DNA from: a virus
Strand: one strand, 5' to 3'
Length of the DNA: 23,147 nt
IMG/VR virus record: IMGVR_UViG_3300020406_000028
Span: 1 to 23,147 of that record
The notes below the pieces were generated by a model. The model saw nothing but the letters and a program-made list of their open reading frames with translations. It had not been told where the DNA came from and did no database searches. A program made the position numbers and the translations under genes. Positions 1 through 7,314 of this stretch are shown here, in pieces (position 1 is the first letter of the stretch; every line of letters begins with the position of its first letter).

Positions 1-118
1 CTTCTTTTGAGATATTCATGTAAGAGGATTCTGCACCATAGCCTGAGATGCTGATACGATAATAAAATGGGCCTTTAAAAGATTCGATTAAATCTTCTTT
101 CTCTTTCTGTGTAGCCAT
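1..118 (-). CDS. Unrecognised phage protein, C-terminus cut by window edge
   Basis: Only the first 39 or so residues are in the window: an ATG at 118, a charged N-terminus (MATQKEKEDLIESFKG) and then PFYYRISISGYGAESSYMNI. An in-frame stop lies about 60 bases upstream, so the start is within this short leader; ATG 118 is the only ATG in this frame. The ribosome site is weak (a GAG about 6 bases upstream). A strong sigma70-like promoter lies just upstream at 152-180, so the gene probably begins its own early transcript after the DpdA-like gene. I do not recognise the family, and no function can be inferred from this fragment. Confidence 0.6.
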   Translation of the reverse strand, partial: MATQKEKEDLIESFKGPFYYRISISGYGAESSYMNISKE

Positions 119-151
119 TGGCTCATACTCATAGTTGTTAAAGATAATACT

Positions 152-180
152 AATATAACATTAAAATTGCTATGTGTCAA
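152..180 (-). promoter_or_regulatory. Sigma70-type promoter (TTGACA-17 bp-TATATT)
   Basis: Read on the minus strand, TTGACA (175-180) is followed by a 17-base spacer and TATATT (152-157). The -35 box contains the TGA stop codon of the DpdA-like gene (177-179), so the promoter is tucked against the end of the upstream gene. It would serve the partial gene at 1-118. The match to host RNA polymerase consensus is near perfect; activity is inferred. Confidence 0.7.
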
Positions 181-1655
181 GTCACTTCTTCAAATAGACT
201 TGCAAATTGTGTGCTTGCGTTTACAGTCTTTTTACCAATAGCACCGCGACTACCAATTACACGCATCCACAAACGACTGTGATCTTCTATAAGTTTCATT
301 TGTTTGTCAAGATCATCAAGTTCAAATATACGCTTGATTACGTCTTTTACTTCTGTGCGTTGAAAGTTGTCATCCACAAGTTCTTTAGGATAATTGCCTT
401 CATCATACAGTCTGTTTGTTTCCTGCACACTGCGAACATGTGTATAAATGTTGTGATTCATTAGCAGTGCATAACTGAAAGTATCCCAACTAGTTTTGCC
501 TTCTTTGCCAATCTTATTTAGGTCACCAGGTGCATATACACATATATCATTTACTTTCATTAGGTTTGTTATAGGACTTGGCATCCAATTATCATATATG
601 CCAGCACAGTGATCATCATAGCTCTGTGTATTTTTAGCAAATGCTCTATCGTCAGGCGCATCTTCCATTGCATACTTCCACTTGCCATTGTGTGGCATGC
701 GATAGTGTGTGTACTGTTGTCCATTACTAGTTGCTAGGAAAGGACTTGCACAGTCAAAACTAATGGTAAAGTTTTCATTATACAAACTACGAACACCACG
801 TTGTATAGCAGTAAGCACACCTGCCCATTCTAGTTTACCTGTGCCCAGAACATGCATCCAGTCATGCTGTCCTTTTTCTAGCAATCCGTCATGCATTAGT
901 GTTACAATACGTTTAAGGATAAGATGTACATCACAAGCATTTTGTCCGCCCATAGCATATCCTTCAAAGTGTACATCCGGATACTGTGCAGGATCACTGA
1001 ACTGTTTCATCTGATCATACCACAAGTCCGCTTGTGCGTGGTTCTCACCCTGAAATACGTTTAGGAACTTGCAGTCTCCTGTGCGATTGCGTATAAAGTA
1101 TTCATTGTTAAACGCTGTAGCATCTGCGGCTTCCTGATAGGAACTTATCTGTGCGGCTTCTGCACCCTCGGGCGAACGCGATAACCAAGCAGGAACATCC
1201 AGGATCATGCCATAGTCCATGTACGCATCCATCCACTTTAGCACACCATCACGTTTTGCTTGTGCTTTAGCACAACCACTGCCTGCTTTCCAATCACCAG
1301 GCCATTTGCCCTTACCAATCTGAAAGCCACCACTATCGCCCAGCATAAAACTTGTGTTACGATCTCTGTCACGATACATGCTTTCTCTGGGCAAGTCCTT
1401 GTCAACGTCTAAACTACTGTGTCCTGCACTGTGCAAACTCCATTTGTAGGTCCATAGTGCATCAGGACGTAAATAGTCCATCTCTCTTACATCTGCACTA
1501 ATAGGTTCAGGTATACGTTCAGACAGTACACTGGGCTCATTTGTACCAGCACTGTGTTTAATTTTGCCTGTTACGTTTACATAAAAACTACTAAGAGCAG
1601 GCAGAAATACTGCATAGTCACGTTGTAGTTCTGTTAGATTTGTTGGAAGAGTCAT
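177..1655 (-). CDS. TGT-fold transglycosylase-like protein (DpdA-like), candidate 7-deazaguanine DNA modification enzyme
   Basis: This 492-residue protein carries the landmark motifs of tRNA-guanine transglycosylases in the right order. They are LGDSGGFQIGKG (residues 105-116, candidate general-base D107), a TGT-like FQGE (201-204), GYAMGG (232-237, compare GGLAVGE), HVLGTGK (268-274, compare MGVGTP) and SFDCASP (299-305, compare FDCVMPTR), where D301 is the candidate nucleophile. The usual CxCxxC...H zinc site of bacterial Tgt is not evident, and the protein is longer than Tgt (about 370). In phages, diverged Tgt relatives called DpdA insert 7-deazaguanines into DNA, protecting it from host nucleases. 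The position immediately after the sliding clamp, coupled by TAATG and behind an early-type promoter, fits a DNA rather than tRNA role, but this is inference. A tRNA-modifying Tgt relative is the alternative. No queuosine-precursor synthesis gene is visible in this window. Confidence 0.75.
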   Translation of the reverse strand: MTLPTNLTELQRDYAVFLPALSSFYVNVTGKIKHSAGTNEPSVLSERIPEPISADVREMDYLRPDALWTYKWSLHSAGHSSLDVDKDLPRESMYRDRDRNTSFMLGDSGGFQIGKGKWPGDWKAGSGCAKAQAKRDGVLKWMDAYMDYGMILDVPAWLSRSPEGAEAAQISSYQEAADATAFNNEYFIRNRTGDCKFLNVFQGENHAQADLWYDQMKQFSDPAQYPDVHFEGYAMGGQNACDVHLILKRIVTLMHDGLLEKGQHDWMHVLGTGKLEWAGVLTAIQRGVRSLYNENFTISFDCASPFLATSNGQQYTHYRMPHNGKWKYAMEDAPDDRAFAKNTQSYDDHCAGIYDNWMPSPITNLMKVNDICVYAPGDLNKIGKEGKTSWDTFSYALLMNHNIYTHVRSVQETNRLYDEGNYPKELVDDNFQRTEVKDVIKRIFELDDLDKQMKLIEDHSRLWMRVIGSRGAIGKKTVNASTQFASLFEEVT

Positions 1656-2386
1656 TACTTACTTTGTGCTGGAAGTAGATAGTGATATTCTGCAAGTCCA
1701 CTATCAACAACTATTTCTGCAACACCATCATCACTTAGTTTAAACTGTGTATCACCACCAAGGCTAAGAATCTTACTTACTTGCTCTACAGGCCATGCCC
1801 AACCTTTTGTTACACTACCGGATACATCTGGCTGGAATACAAAGTTGCCTGCGTGTGTACTGTGATCACCAAAGTAGAATTTGAGATCTCCGCCTTCTGT
1901 TTTAGCAATAAATGTAGTTTCTTCACTGTTGGCACTGATCATAAACTTAAAACGTTGAATACTTGCCACACTAGGTTCAAATTCAATGCCCCATTTTACT
2001 GCCCGCATCTTAACAGTCTTTAGTTTTTCATTAATAATTTCACTTGCCATAAAGCGATAGTCATTCTTAAAATCACCGCTTGCGTTACTAAATGCAATAC
2101 CCACAGGCACTTGTTCACCATTGCGTTCCTGTGTATTAATACTAATATTTGCATTTTCTGCATATTCGGGGATACGCAGGATAACACCCAGTTTGTCAAG
2201 ATTAGGCATACCAAATGTGCCCATAAAGTCTGCTACTGGTGTTTTAGTTGTTGCTTGCAGGATAACACTACGATCCTCTGCAAGTCCTTCAATTGTTGTG
2301 GTTTCGTCTGTGCCTGTAACTTTTACAAGACTAATAAAGCCAAGCGAATATGTATGCTTAACTATGTCTAGTAGATAATCTTTCAT
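1655..2386 (-). CDS. 45: Sliding clamp, DNA polymerase processivity factor (T4 gp45-like)
   Basis: This 243-residue protein is close to T4 gp45 in length (228) and has the recognisable gp45-type pattern. It starts MKDYLLDIVKHTYSLGF, has FKFMISANSEETTF in the middle, and ends with a C-terminal YHYLLPA strand. The trimeric ring encircles DNA, tethers the gp43 polymerase, and in T4 also acts as the mobile activator of late transcription together with gp33 and gp55. The ribosome site AAAGGAA lies about 7 bases before the ATG. It is first in a two-gene transcript behind a strong sigma70-type promoter (2418-2446), and its stop overlaps the start of the DpdA-like gene (TAATG). In T4 the clamp neighbours clamp-loader genes 44 and 62; here those are not in the window. 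Confidence 0.88.
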   Translation of the reverse strand: MKDYLLDIVKHTYSLGFISLVKVTGTDETTTIEGLAEDRSVILQATTKTPVADFMGTFGMPNLDKLGVILRIPEYAENANISINTQERNGEQVPVGIAFSNASGDFKNDYRFMASEIINEKLKTVKMRAVKWGIEFEPSVASIQRFKFMISANSEETTFIAKTEGGDLKFYFGDHSTHAGNFVFQPDVSGSVTKGWAWPVEQVSKILSLGGDTQFKLSDDGVAEIVVDSGLAEYHYLLPAQSK

Positions 2387-2417
2387 AGGAAATTCCTTTA
2401 CTGTTTAGTGTGCCTAT

Positions 2418-2446
2418 ATTATATTTAGATTTTGAGATCAAGTCAA
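2418..2446 (-). promoter_or_regulatory. Sigma70-type promoter (TTGACT-17 bp-TATAAT) for clamp gene
   Basis: On the minus strand TTGACT (2441-2446) is separated by 17 bases from a perfect TATAAT (2418-2423). It lies in the 62-base gap between the methyltransferase-like gene and the clamp gene. No ATAAATA late box is seen in this gap. Host RNA polymerase recognition early in infection is inferred. Confidence 0.75.
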
Positions 2447-2448
2447 TA

Positions 2449-3369
2449 TTATTTTTTATGTTTGACTTCAACAAGAGGTGCGCCTAATTTTTGTGAGGTT
2501 AGTTTGCCAGGCCGTTTTACAATCATAAAACTGTGTGCGCCATTGCAGTAGTTTTCCTGTTTAACAATATCAAAGCCAAACATTTGAACCATGCTTGTCA
2601 TAAGTGTTTTTGTATTGTAGGCTCTATAGTCATTAGCACACAGATCCAAACTGCTAATTTGTTCGCAATCGTTGTATGTGAATATAAAGTGCCCGCCTGG
2701 TTTAAGTAAATTGAATACCTTTTGTATTTCTGTTTTGATAGGATCCATAGGCCAAAAATCATAACTGTTTATGCTTACTGCTAGACCCAGTTGTCCTTGT
2801 GGTAAATCCAACAGATCATTGTACATCATTAATCTTCTATCACTAAAAAAACTATTAAATTGTTCTTTTACTTTTTGTTTATCTACTACATTACCTGTAT
2901 ACAAATACAACGGATCGCATGCTAAAAATGATCTAGTTAACAAACCATTGCTAGGATTAAGTTCTATACCAGCGTGTTTCCAATCACTAAAATCTCCTAT
3001 TTGTAGTTTCATAAGACGTATAAATTCTGGATCCAAACTTTCAATACGACTAGTCATAAGTTCTAGGTCAGGATTTGTTTTATCGTGTGAATCATAGTCT
3101 CTGCGTAATATTTTTACTTCTTCATCGCGTAAGAGATTAGCAATATGTTTGTTAAGTTTAGTGTAAGTTGAGGAATACTTATTTCTTAGCGAGATCATTT
3201 CAGAAAGTGTTTGTACAATCTCTGTGTGGAAAGTTTTGTCTTTAAATAACTTTTCCTGTTCTTGGAAGTACTGTTCATGATTTGTTAGGTCAGACAAAAT
3301 GTTAAGAGGGAAATCCGCATTTTTTGCTTGCATTTTTGTAAGCAGAATCATTTTGTCTAGTTGTTTCAT
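2449..3369 (-). CDS. SAM methyltransferase-fold protein with N-terminal helical region and degenerate motif I
   Basis: This is a 306-residue protein. The first 95 or so residues are charged and helical (probable coiled coil around residues 30-85). From about 125 on it looks like a class I methyltransferase: GIELNPSNGLLTRSFLACD (134-152) in the motif I position and LLKPGGHFIFTYN (221-233) in the usual post-motif position. The glycine-rich loop ExGxGxG is altered to E136-L-N-P-S-N-G142, so SAM binding may be changed or lost. I choose ATG 3369 rather than an in-frame TTG two codons earlier because GGAG at 3377-3380 is 7 bases from the ATG. A T4-type late box lies just upstream (3386-3393), so this is a single-gene late unit between the polymerase and the clamp. 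The substrate is unknown; a structural role for a dead methyltransferase is possible. Confidence 0.6.
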   Translation of the reverse strand: MKQLDKMILLTKMQAKNADFPLNILSDLTNHEQYFQEQEKLFKDKTFHTEIVQTLSEMISLRNKYSSTYTKLNKHIANLLRDEEVKILRRDYDSHDKTNPDLELMTSRIESLDPEFIRLMKLQIGDFSDWKHAGIELNPSNGLLTRSFLACDPLYLYTGNVVDKQKVKEQFNSFFSDRRLMMYNDLLDLPQGQLGLAVSINSYDFWPMDPIKTEIQKVFNLLKPGGHFIFTYNDCEQISSLDLCANDYRAYNTKTLMTSMVQMFGFDIVKQENYCNGAHSFMIVKRPGKLTSQKLGAPLVEVKHKK

Positions 3370-3385
3370 CGACAATCTCCGCTTG

Positions 3386-3393
3386 TATTTATA
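3386..3393 (-). promoter_or_regulatory. T4-type late promoter box TATAAATA
   Basis: Minus-strand GCATATAAATAC contains the exact T4 late consensus TATAAATA. It ends 16 bases before ATG 3369 and overlaps the region just past the polymerase stop codon. Initiation about 5 bases downstream of the box would put the ribosome site GGAG almost at the transcript 5' end. Confidence 0.75.
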
Positions 3394-3401
3394 TGCGCAT
3401 A

Positions 3402-6065
3402 TTACTCAAATGAGAATAAATCGTCAAATGTGTTTGCTGTATTAGTAAGTGTTTGAAGATCCCAGTTCAGCACATCCAGTAAGTTTCCTATTTTCTGATC
3501 CACAATAGCATTACTCATTGCTTCATCATCAAAGGGTAAGTCTTTGAACCACTGTGGAAGATGTGTCTGATCAATAGGATATCCTACACTTGTGTATCCC
3601 AGAGGATTAGGCTTTAGTTTACAAACAATAGTTTTAGCACCATCAACAATACTCATGCTGTACTTGTCACCGTTCATTCTACACAAATTATTCCAGTTCA
3701 TTGCCGCTCGAACATGTCCTGGCATGTTTGCTTTACCCAAGCGTTTTTCTTCATTTGTAAATTTTGTTAAGTTGTTAACACGCTTGGGTGTACCTTTTTC
3801 CCAGCCTGGACGTTCCTTAAATGCATACTTGAACTCTTTTATTTTGTCTACAACGTAGTCTTTATCCTTGCCCGTTAGAACATCCAGTAACAGTTCACTT
3901 AAAAAGTCCTGCATAAAGCGCGGAGTATCACTGCGTTTTAGATCCAGACCCATTGCTTTTACTTTACCAGGCTTGCCGTCCATATCCAGACGGAAACCTT
4001 CAAGATCATATATTAATGCCGCATAACGCTTCTTTGTGATATACAAACCTTTACTTGCTACAATCTCTCTGCCGCCTTTTATTATTTCTCCGTTCTCACG
4101 TGGACAGTGAAAAGCACGTTCCATAAACACAGGAAATTCATCATTGACTTTGTCTGCAATATTATCATACAACTGTGTGCATACTTCCTTGCCCCACTTT
4201 GCACGATTGTCTTCAACTTCTGTTTGCATTACAGGCCATGCACTAAAGTACACACTGTCTGTATCACCATATATTATACAATCACCTGTGTGTTCTTCTT
4301 TACCTGTGAGGATACCATTTACAGTTTCAGCCATGCGTTTTGTAATACAACGTCCTGTAAGTGTTGTGCTTTGTCCTATCCGAAAGTCATAAAAGCGACA
4401 ACCAGGATTAAGGATAGCACCATATAAACTGTTAAGATTAATCTTCTTTACAAGTTGTCGCTTGTCCCAGTATTCAACATCTCCATCTTCGTCCTTTGCA
4501 CGTTTAAGTTCTTTCTGCATGTCCTTACGTTCTGAATACCAGCGTTCCAGTAGCCCAGGCACAACGCCCTTGCGTTCATATGTAAATATAGTTCCATTAG
4601 CACTAAGTGTCCAGGGTTGATTGCTGTCAAATATTAGTCGCCAAACATCGTGTGCGCTTAGTGTATCACTGTCACCGTTCTCCCAGTCAATAGTAATCTC
4701 TGTGCCGCGCTCCATGTTCATCACTGCTTGATATTCTCTACTGCCGAACTCCCCCTCCCAGGCCTGCGCAAAACTTGTGCCGCCAGCAGTCTTTTCGCGT
4801 AGCATGTATTCTGTCATTGTTTGACGCAGTTGTCCTACGACTGTTTCTGGACCCATGTTGAGAGCGCGAATAACACTGGGATATAGACTGTTTATGTCAA
4901 TAGCACCTATCCAGTCATGCATACCCTTCTTAGGATATGCAACATAAGCACCAGCCGCCACTACTTTAGGACCATCGTCTCTGCTTTTGCGATTGGGCAC
5001 AACCATGCCCCGGGCATGTGCATCATTTATAATTGCTTGTTCTGTTACTGCAACTGCGCCCATTGTTGTCATTAGCAACACTGTGTTTTCATGTGCAAGC
5101 ACATTTGCAAGATCAATAAAACGTAGTTTCTTATCCAGTTTGTTTATTAACAAAACATCCTGTCTGTTGTATTCAATAAACTTCTCGAAGTCCTGATTGT
5201 ATAATTGATCCAGGGTGCCTTCATATGCAGTCTTGCGTTCATCAAGTTCATATTCTCCGATAGCATCCAGACTGTAACTGTGACGTTCTTCATATGTGTA
5301 CTTGCGATACAATTGCATGTAATCCAAATGCACACGGCCTACTAGATCAAATGTACTTTCTTCTTTGCCGAATCTATCAAATGTTCGTTTACGAGGATGC
5401 TGTCCAAATAAACAGAAACGTCTTAAGTCTTCCTTGCTTAATACTCTTGTAATTCTATTGAACGTATAGGGTATATCATATCCTTCACTGTTCCAGCCAC
5501 TTAGTATATCAGCATCTTCAATTAAATCCATAAACGTGTTTAGTAAGTCCGCTTCATTGTCAAACAGAAATGTGTTATCAAACGCTTTGCATATATCCCG
5601 CGCTGTTTCCATGGTCATGCTTTTGGGAGGCAGTGCCAGTGTAACCAGTTGTTGTACCCAGTCCAAGTACACTGTAATAGCAGTTATTGCATTGAAAGGA
5701 TCCTCTGTTGGAGAATAACCACGCTCACTATCGAAGTCAACTTCAATATCGAAAAACGCTGTGTGCAGTTTAGGCGATTCAGCACCCAAATAGTTTTCTT
5801 CCAGACAGCGGAATACAGGATTTATATCACTTTCATATAGTTTCTTGCCGCTCTGTATTTTAAGTTCCTTGTGGAACTCCTTGCTGTTGCGTGTTGCAAA
5901 ACGACTTACTGGCGTATCAAATATTGTTTTGTATTTGCCGCGAGGATCATCATAGTAAAACACATAGTTTGCAGGATATTCACGATACTCACGCTGACCG
6001 TTAACACGTTCCACAACGTGTATACGATCTCGTTCTCTATCAAACCATGCGTCTACATAACTCAT
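3402..6065 (-). CDS. 43: Family B DNA polymerase (T4 gp43-like)
   Basis: This 887-residue polymerase has all expected motifs. The proofreading exonuclease has ExoI FFDIE (D106, E108), ExoII GWNSEGYDIPY (D197) and ExoIII YNRQD (Y299, D303). The polymerase domain has motif A DINSLYPS (390-397), motif B KxxxNSLYG (541-549), motif C YGDTDS (599-604) and the ITKKR element (676-680). Its length matches T4 gp43 (898). The C-terminus ends TFDDLFSFE, resembling the clamp-binding tail of RB69/T4 gp43, consistent with use of the gp45 encoded just downstream. It is the last gene of an early-type transcript starting at 6870 (DsbA-like, two membrane proteins, polymerase), with an ATGA overlap with the preceding gene. 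It appears intact, with no intron, intein or split as found in some T4-like gp43 genes. Confidence 0.97.
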   Translation of the reverse strand: MSYVDAWFDRERDRIHVVERVNGQREYREYPANYVFYYDDPRGKYKTIFDTPVSRFATRNSKEFHKELKIQSGKKLYESDINPVFRCLEENYLGAESPKLHTAFFDIEVDFDSERGYSPTEDPFNAITAITVYLDWVQQLVTLALPPKSMTMETARDICKAFDNTFLFDNEADLLNTFMDLIEDADILSGWNSEGYDIPYTFNRITRVLSKEDLRRFCLFGQHPRKRTFDRFGKEESTFDLVGRVHLDYMQLYRKYTYEERHSYSLDAIGEYELDERKTAYEGTLDQLYNQDFEKFIEYNRQDVLLINKLDKKLRFIDLANVLAHENTVLLMTTMGAVAVTEQAIINDAHARGMVVPNRKSRDDGPKVVAAGAYVAYPKKGMHDWIGAIDINSLYPSVIRALNMGPETVVGQLRQTMTEYMLREKTAGGTSFAQAWEGEFGSREYQAVMNMERGTEITIDWENGDSDTLSAHDVWRLIFDSNQPWTLSANGTIFTYERKGVVPGLLERWYSERKDMQKELKRAKDEDGDVEYWDKRQLVKKINLNSLYGAILNPGCRFYDFRIGQSTTLTGRCITKRMAETVNGILTGKEEHTGDCIIYGDTDSVYFSAWPVMQTEVEDNRAKWGKEVCTQLYDNIADKVNDEFPVFMERAFHCPRENGEIIKGGREIVASKGLYITKKRYAALIYDLEGFRLDMDGKPGKVKAMGLDLKRSDTPRFMQDFLSELLLDVLTGKDKDYVVDKIKEFKYAFKERPGWEKGTPKRVNNLTKFTNEEKRLGKANMPGHVRAAMNWNNLCRMNGDKYSMSIVDGAKTIVCKLKPNPLGYTSVGYPIDQTHLPQWFKDLPFDDEAMSNAIVDQKIGNLLDVLNWDLQTLTNTANTFDDLFSFE

Positions 6066-6289
6066 TTAACAAGTCCTACAAAGTATATTAATGTTAACAG
6101 AACATTCATTAAAAGTACACTATTTTCTCGCCATAAATATCCCACTAGTATCCACAGTGTATTTGCTATTATAAAAAACCAGTGATGTAAATACATTTCA
6201 GGAACAAAACTTGCAAGACTAGCGGCTATAACCAGTGTTGCAGTTGCTAACCATGCTAACCATTGATAGGGTTTCTGTTCTACCACCAT
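6062..6289 (-). CDS. Small membrane protein, about three helices
   Basis: This 75-residue hydrophobic protein has probable transmembrane segments near residues 9-29, 34-52 and 56-73. The pattern IANTLWILVGYLWRENS followed by a helix ending YFVGL loosely recalls one three-helix unit of PnuC/SemiSWEET-like transporters, but I cannot assign it. It starts ATG at 6289, inside the last codons of the preceding membrane protein gene (10-base overlap), and its TGA overlaps the polymerase ATG. The two adjacent three-helix proteins may act as a pair. It lies in the early-type transcript leading to DNA polymerase. Function is unknown. Confidence 0.7.
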   Translation of the reverse strand: MVVEQKPYQWLAWLATATLVIAASLASFVPEMYLHHWFFIIANTLWILVGYLWRENSVLLMNVLLTLIYFVGLVK

Positions 6290-6561
6290 TGTGCCGCTAC
6301 TCCATAACCAAATATATTAATACATGCAAAGTAAAAAGTAAGAAGCATAATCCAGGCCGCTCCTCTACGCCAACTTGCATACAGTTGCGTTATGCTACCC
6401 ACAAAGAATCCTGGATACACAAGTAGCATATTTGGATTATCTGCATTTATGGCCAGCATAAGACTAGCGCCTACTGTAAACACAAAACTTATAAGTTCAA
6501 ATGTAAATGCTGTAGTATCGCTGGTGTAACTGTTTATCCAGAATTGTTTTACTGATTGCAC
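6280..6561 (-). CDS. Small membrane protein with conserved-looking YPGFFVGS and RRGAAW segments, GTG start
   Basis: This 93-residue protein starts with GTG (6561), directly abutting the TAA of the DsbA-like gene, which suggests translational coupling; no clear ribosome site precedes it. About three membrane helices are visible: residues 18-38 (FTFELISFVFTVGASLMLAI), about 46-62 (VYPGFFVGSITQLYA) and 68-89. RRGAAW between helices 2 and 3 gives a positive loop. I associate this type of protein with marine T4-like phages but know of no function. Its end, ...AAQWW, is read from the same bases that start the next gene. Candidate roles include an inner-membrane transporter half or a superinfection or replication-anchoring factor; none is shown by the sequence. 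Confidence 0.7.
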   Translation of the reverse strand: MQSVKQFWINSYTSDTTAFTFELISFVFTVGASLMLAINADNPNMLLVYPGFFVGSITQLYASWRRGAAWIMLLTFYFACINIFGYGVAAQWW

Positions 6562-6819
6562 TTAGATTTTGCCCACTGTGGCAAGAATGTTTTCCAGTGT
6601 AGCGTAATCATCACTATGCTTGTCGAAGTCTGCCTTGTAAGCAGTCCTAATTGCTTTGCTTAGTACAGTAGGTTTAATCTGCATTTCCTCTGCAATTGCT
6701 TTTACTGTATCTTTTAGGCCACCATTTAGATCATCAACTTCCTGCATTACAGTTAGGCCTTCGTTGATTAGTTGTGTAAGTTTTGCTTTTTCTTCACTTG
6801 AAAAGACTCTATCAGTCAT
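6562..6819 (-). CDS. DsbA-like double-stranded DNA-binding protein (T4 late-transcription accessory type)
   Basis: This 85-residue helical, soluble protein starts MTDRVFSSEEKAKLTQLI and has the segment LKDTVKAIAEEMQIKPTVLS, then KAIRTAYKADFDKHSDD. The length and pattern match the small protein annotated in T4-like marine phages as DsbA (T4 dsbA is 89 residues), which binds dsDNA and enhances transcription from late promoters. A good ribosome site AAGGAG lies 7 bases before the ATG. It is the first gene of a four-gene transcript behind a near-consensus sigma70 promoter and precedes the DNA polymerase, so it would be made before late genes are needed. Similarity to T4 DsbA itself is weak by eye, so the name is provisional. 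Confidence 0.6.
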   Translation of the reverse strand: MTDRVFSSEEKAKLTQLINEGLTVMQEVDDLNGGLKDTVKAIAEEMQIKPTVLSKAIRTAYKADFDKHSDDYATLENILATVGKI

Positions 6820-6846
6820 GTAAATACTCCTTATAGATTATCCTGT

Positions 6847-6875
6847 ATTGTACTACTTTAATCCTTGACTGTCAA
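6847..6875 (-). promoter_or_regulatory. Sigma70-type promoter (TTGACA-17 bp-TACAAT)
   Basis: On the minus strand TTGACA (6870-6875) is followed by 17 bases and TACAAT (6847-6852). The -35 box lies inside the last codons of the upstream membrane-protein gene (stop at 6853-6855). It would drive the DsbA-like, two membrane and polymerase genes. The near-perfect consensus and correct spacing make this a strong call. Confidence 0.75.
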
Positions 6876-7314
6876 CACTAAAATCATAAGTTAAATATTC
6901 ACCACTGTTTTGTTCTCCAGGACGATGCTTGTTATACTTGCCTATCTGTTGGCTTACGCCCTTTTCGCTCCTGCCCTTTGCACGTTGCATTTGTTTCTTA
7001 TTGCTATCTGTTGCAGGAATACTGTAGTTTTTAGGCATCATACGTTCTGGCTCTAAGACCCATACATAGAGTTCAGTACCGTCATTGTTTTCTATGTGAT
7101 TAAGATATAGACTTTCTTCAGGTATTTCCTGCTTGATAGGATATCCAAGCATTTGTGTAATTGTGTTATATCCAGTAAAAGCACAGAACATTGCAACAGG
7201 TATAACAACAAACATTATTAGTGCGTTTCTATAAAAGTGAACTCCTATTGCTAAAACTATTATTATAAGTAATATCATACTAGCAAAAAATGGAAATAGA
7301 TTATAATCAAACAT
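6853..7314 (-). CDS. Third membrane protein of the MotA/ExbB-like operon
   Basis: This 153-residue protein has two hydrophobic helices at residues 8-27 and 31-49, then about 100 hydrophilic residues with ESLYLNHIENNDGTELYVW and a basic stretch KKQMQRAKGRSEKG. I recognise no family. Its ATG overlaps the stop of the ExbD/MotB-like gene (TAATG), so the three membrane genes at 8427-6853 are translationally coupled. The soluble part could lie in periplasm or cytoplasm; a two-helix hairpin would keep both ends on one side. It is probably an accessory subunit of the channel-like pair. Confidence 0.7.
   Translation of the reverse strand: MFDYNLFPFFASMILLIIIVLAIGVHFYRNALIMFVVIPVAMFCAFTGYNTITQMLGYPIKQEIPEESLYLNHIENNDGTELYVWVLEPERMMPKNYSIPATDSNKKQMQRAKGRSEKGVSQQIGKYNKHRPGEQNSGEYLTYDFSVDSQGLK

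Noticed and set aside
2020-2214. Minus-strand 64-codon frame inside the clamp gene
   Set aside because: Out-of-frame shadow of the gp45-like gene with no recognisable features.
3370-3375. TTG start two codons upstream for the methyltransferase-like gene
   Set aside because: The ribosome site GGAG would be only 2 bases from TTG but is 7 bases from ATG 3369.
6132-6139. CATAAATA on the plus strand
   Set aside because: It lies inside the 75-residue gene, points the opposite way and has no plus-strand gene to serve; taken as background.
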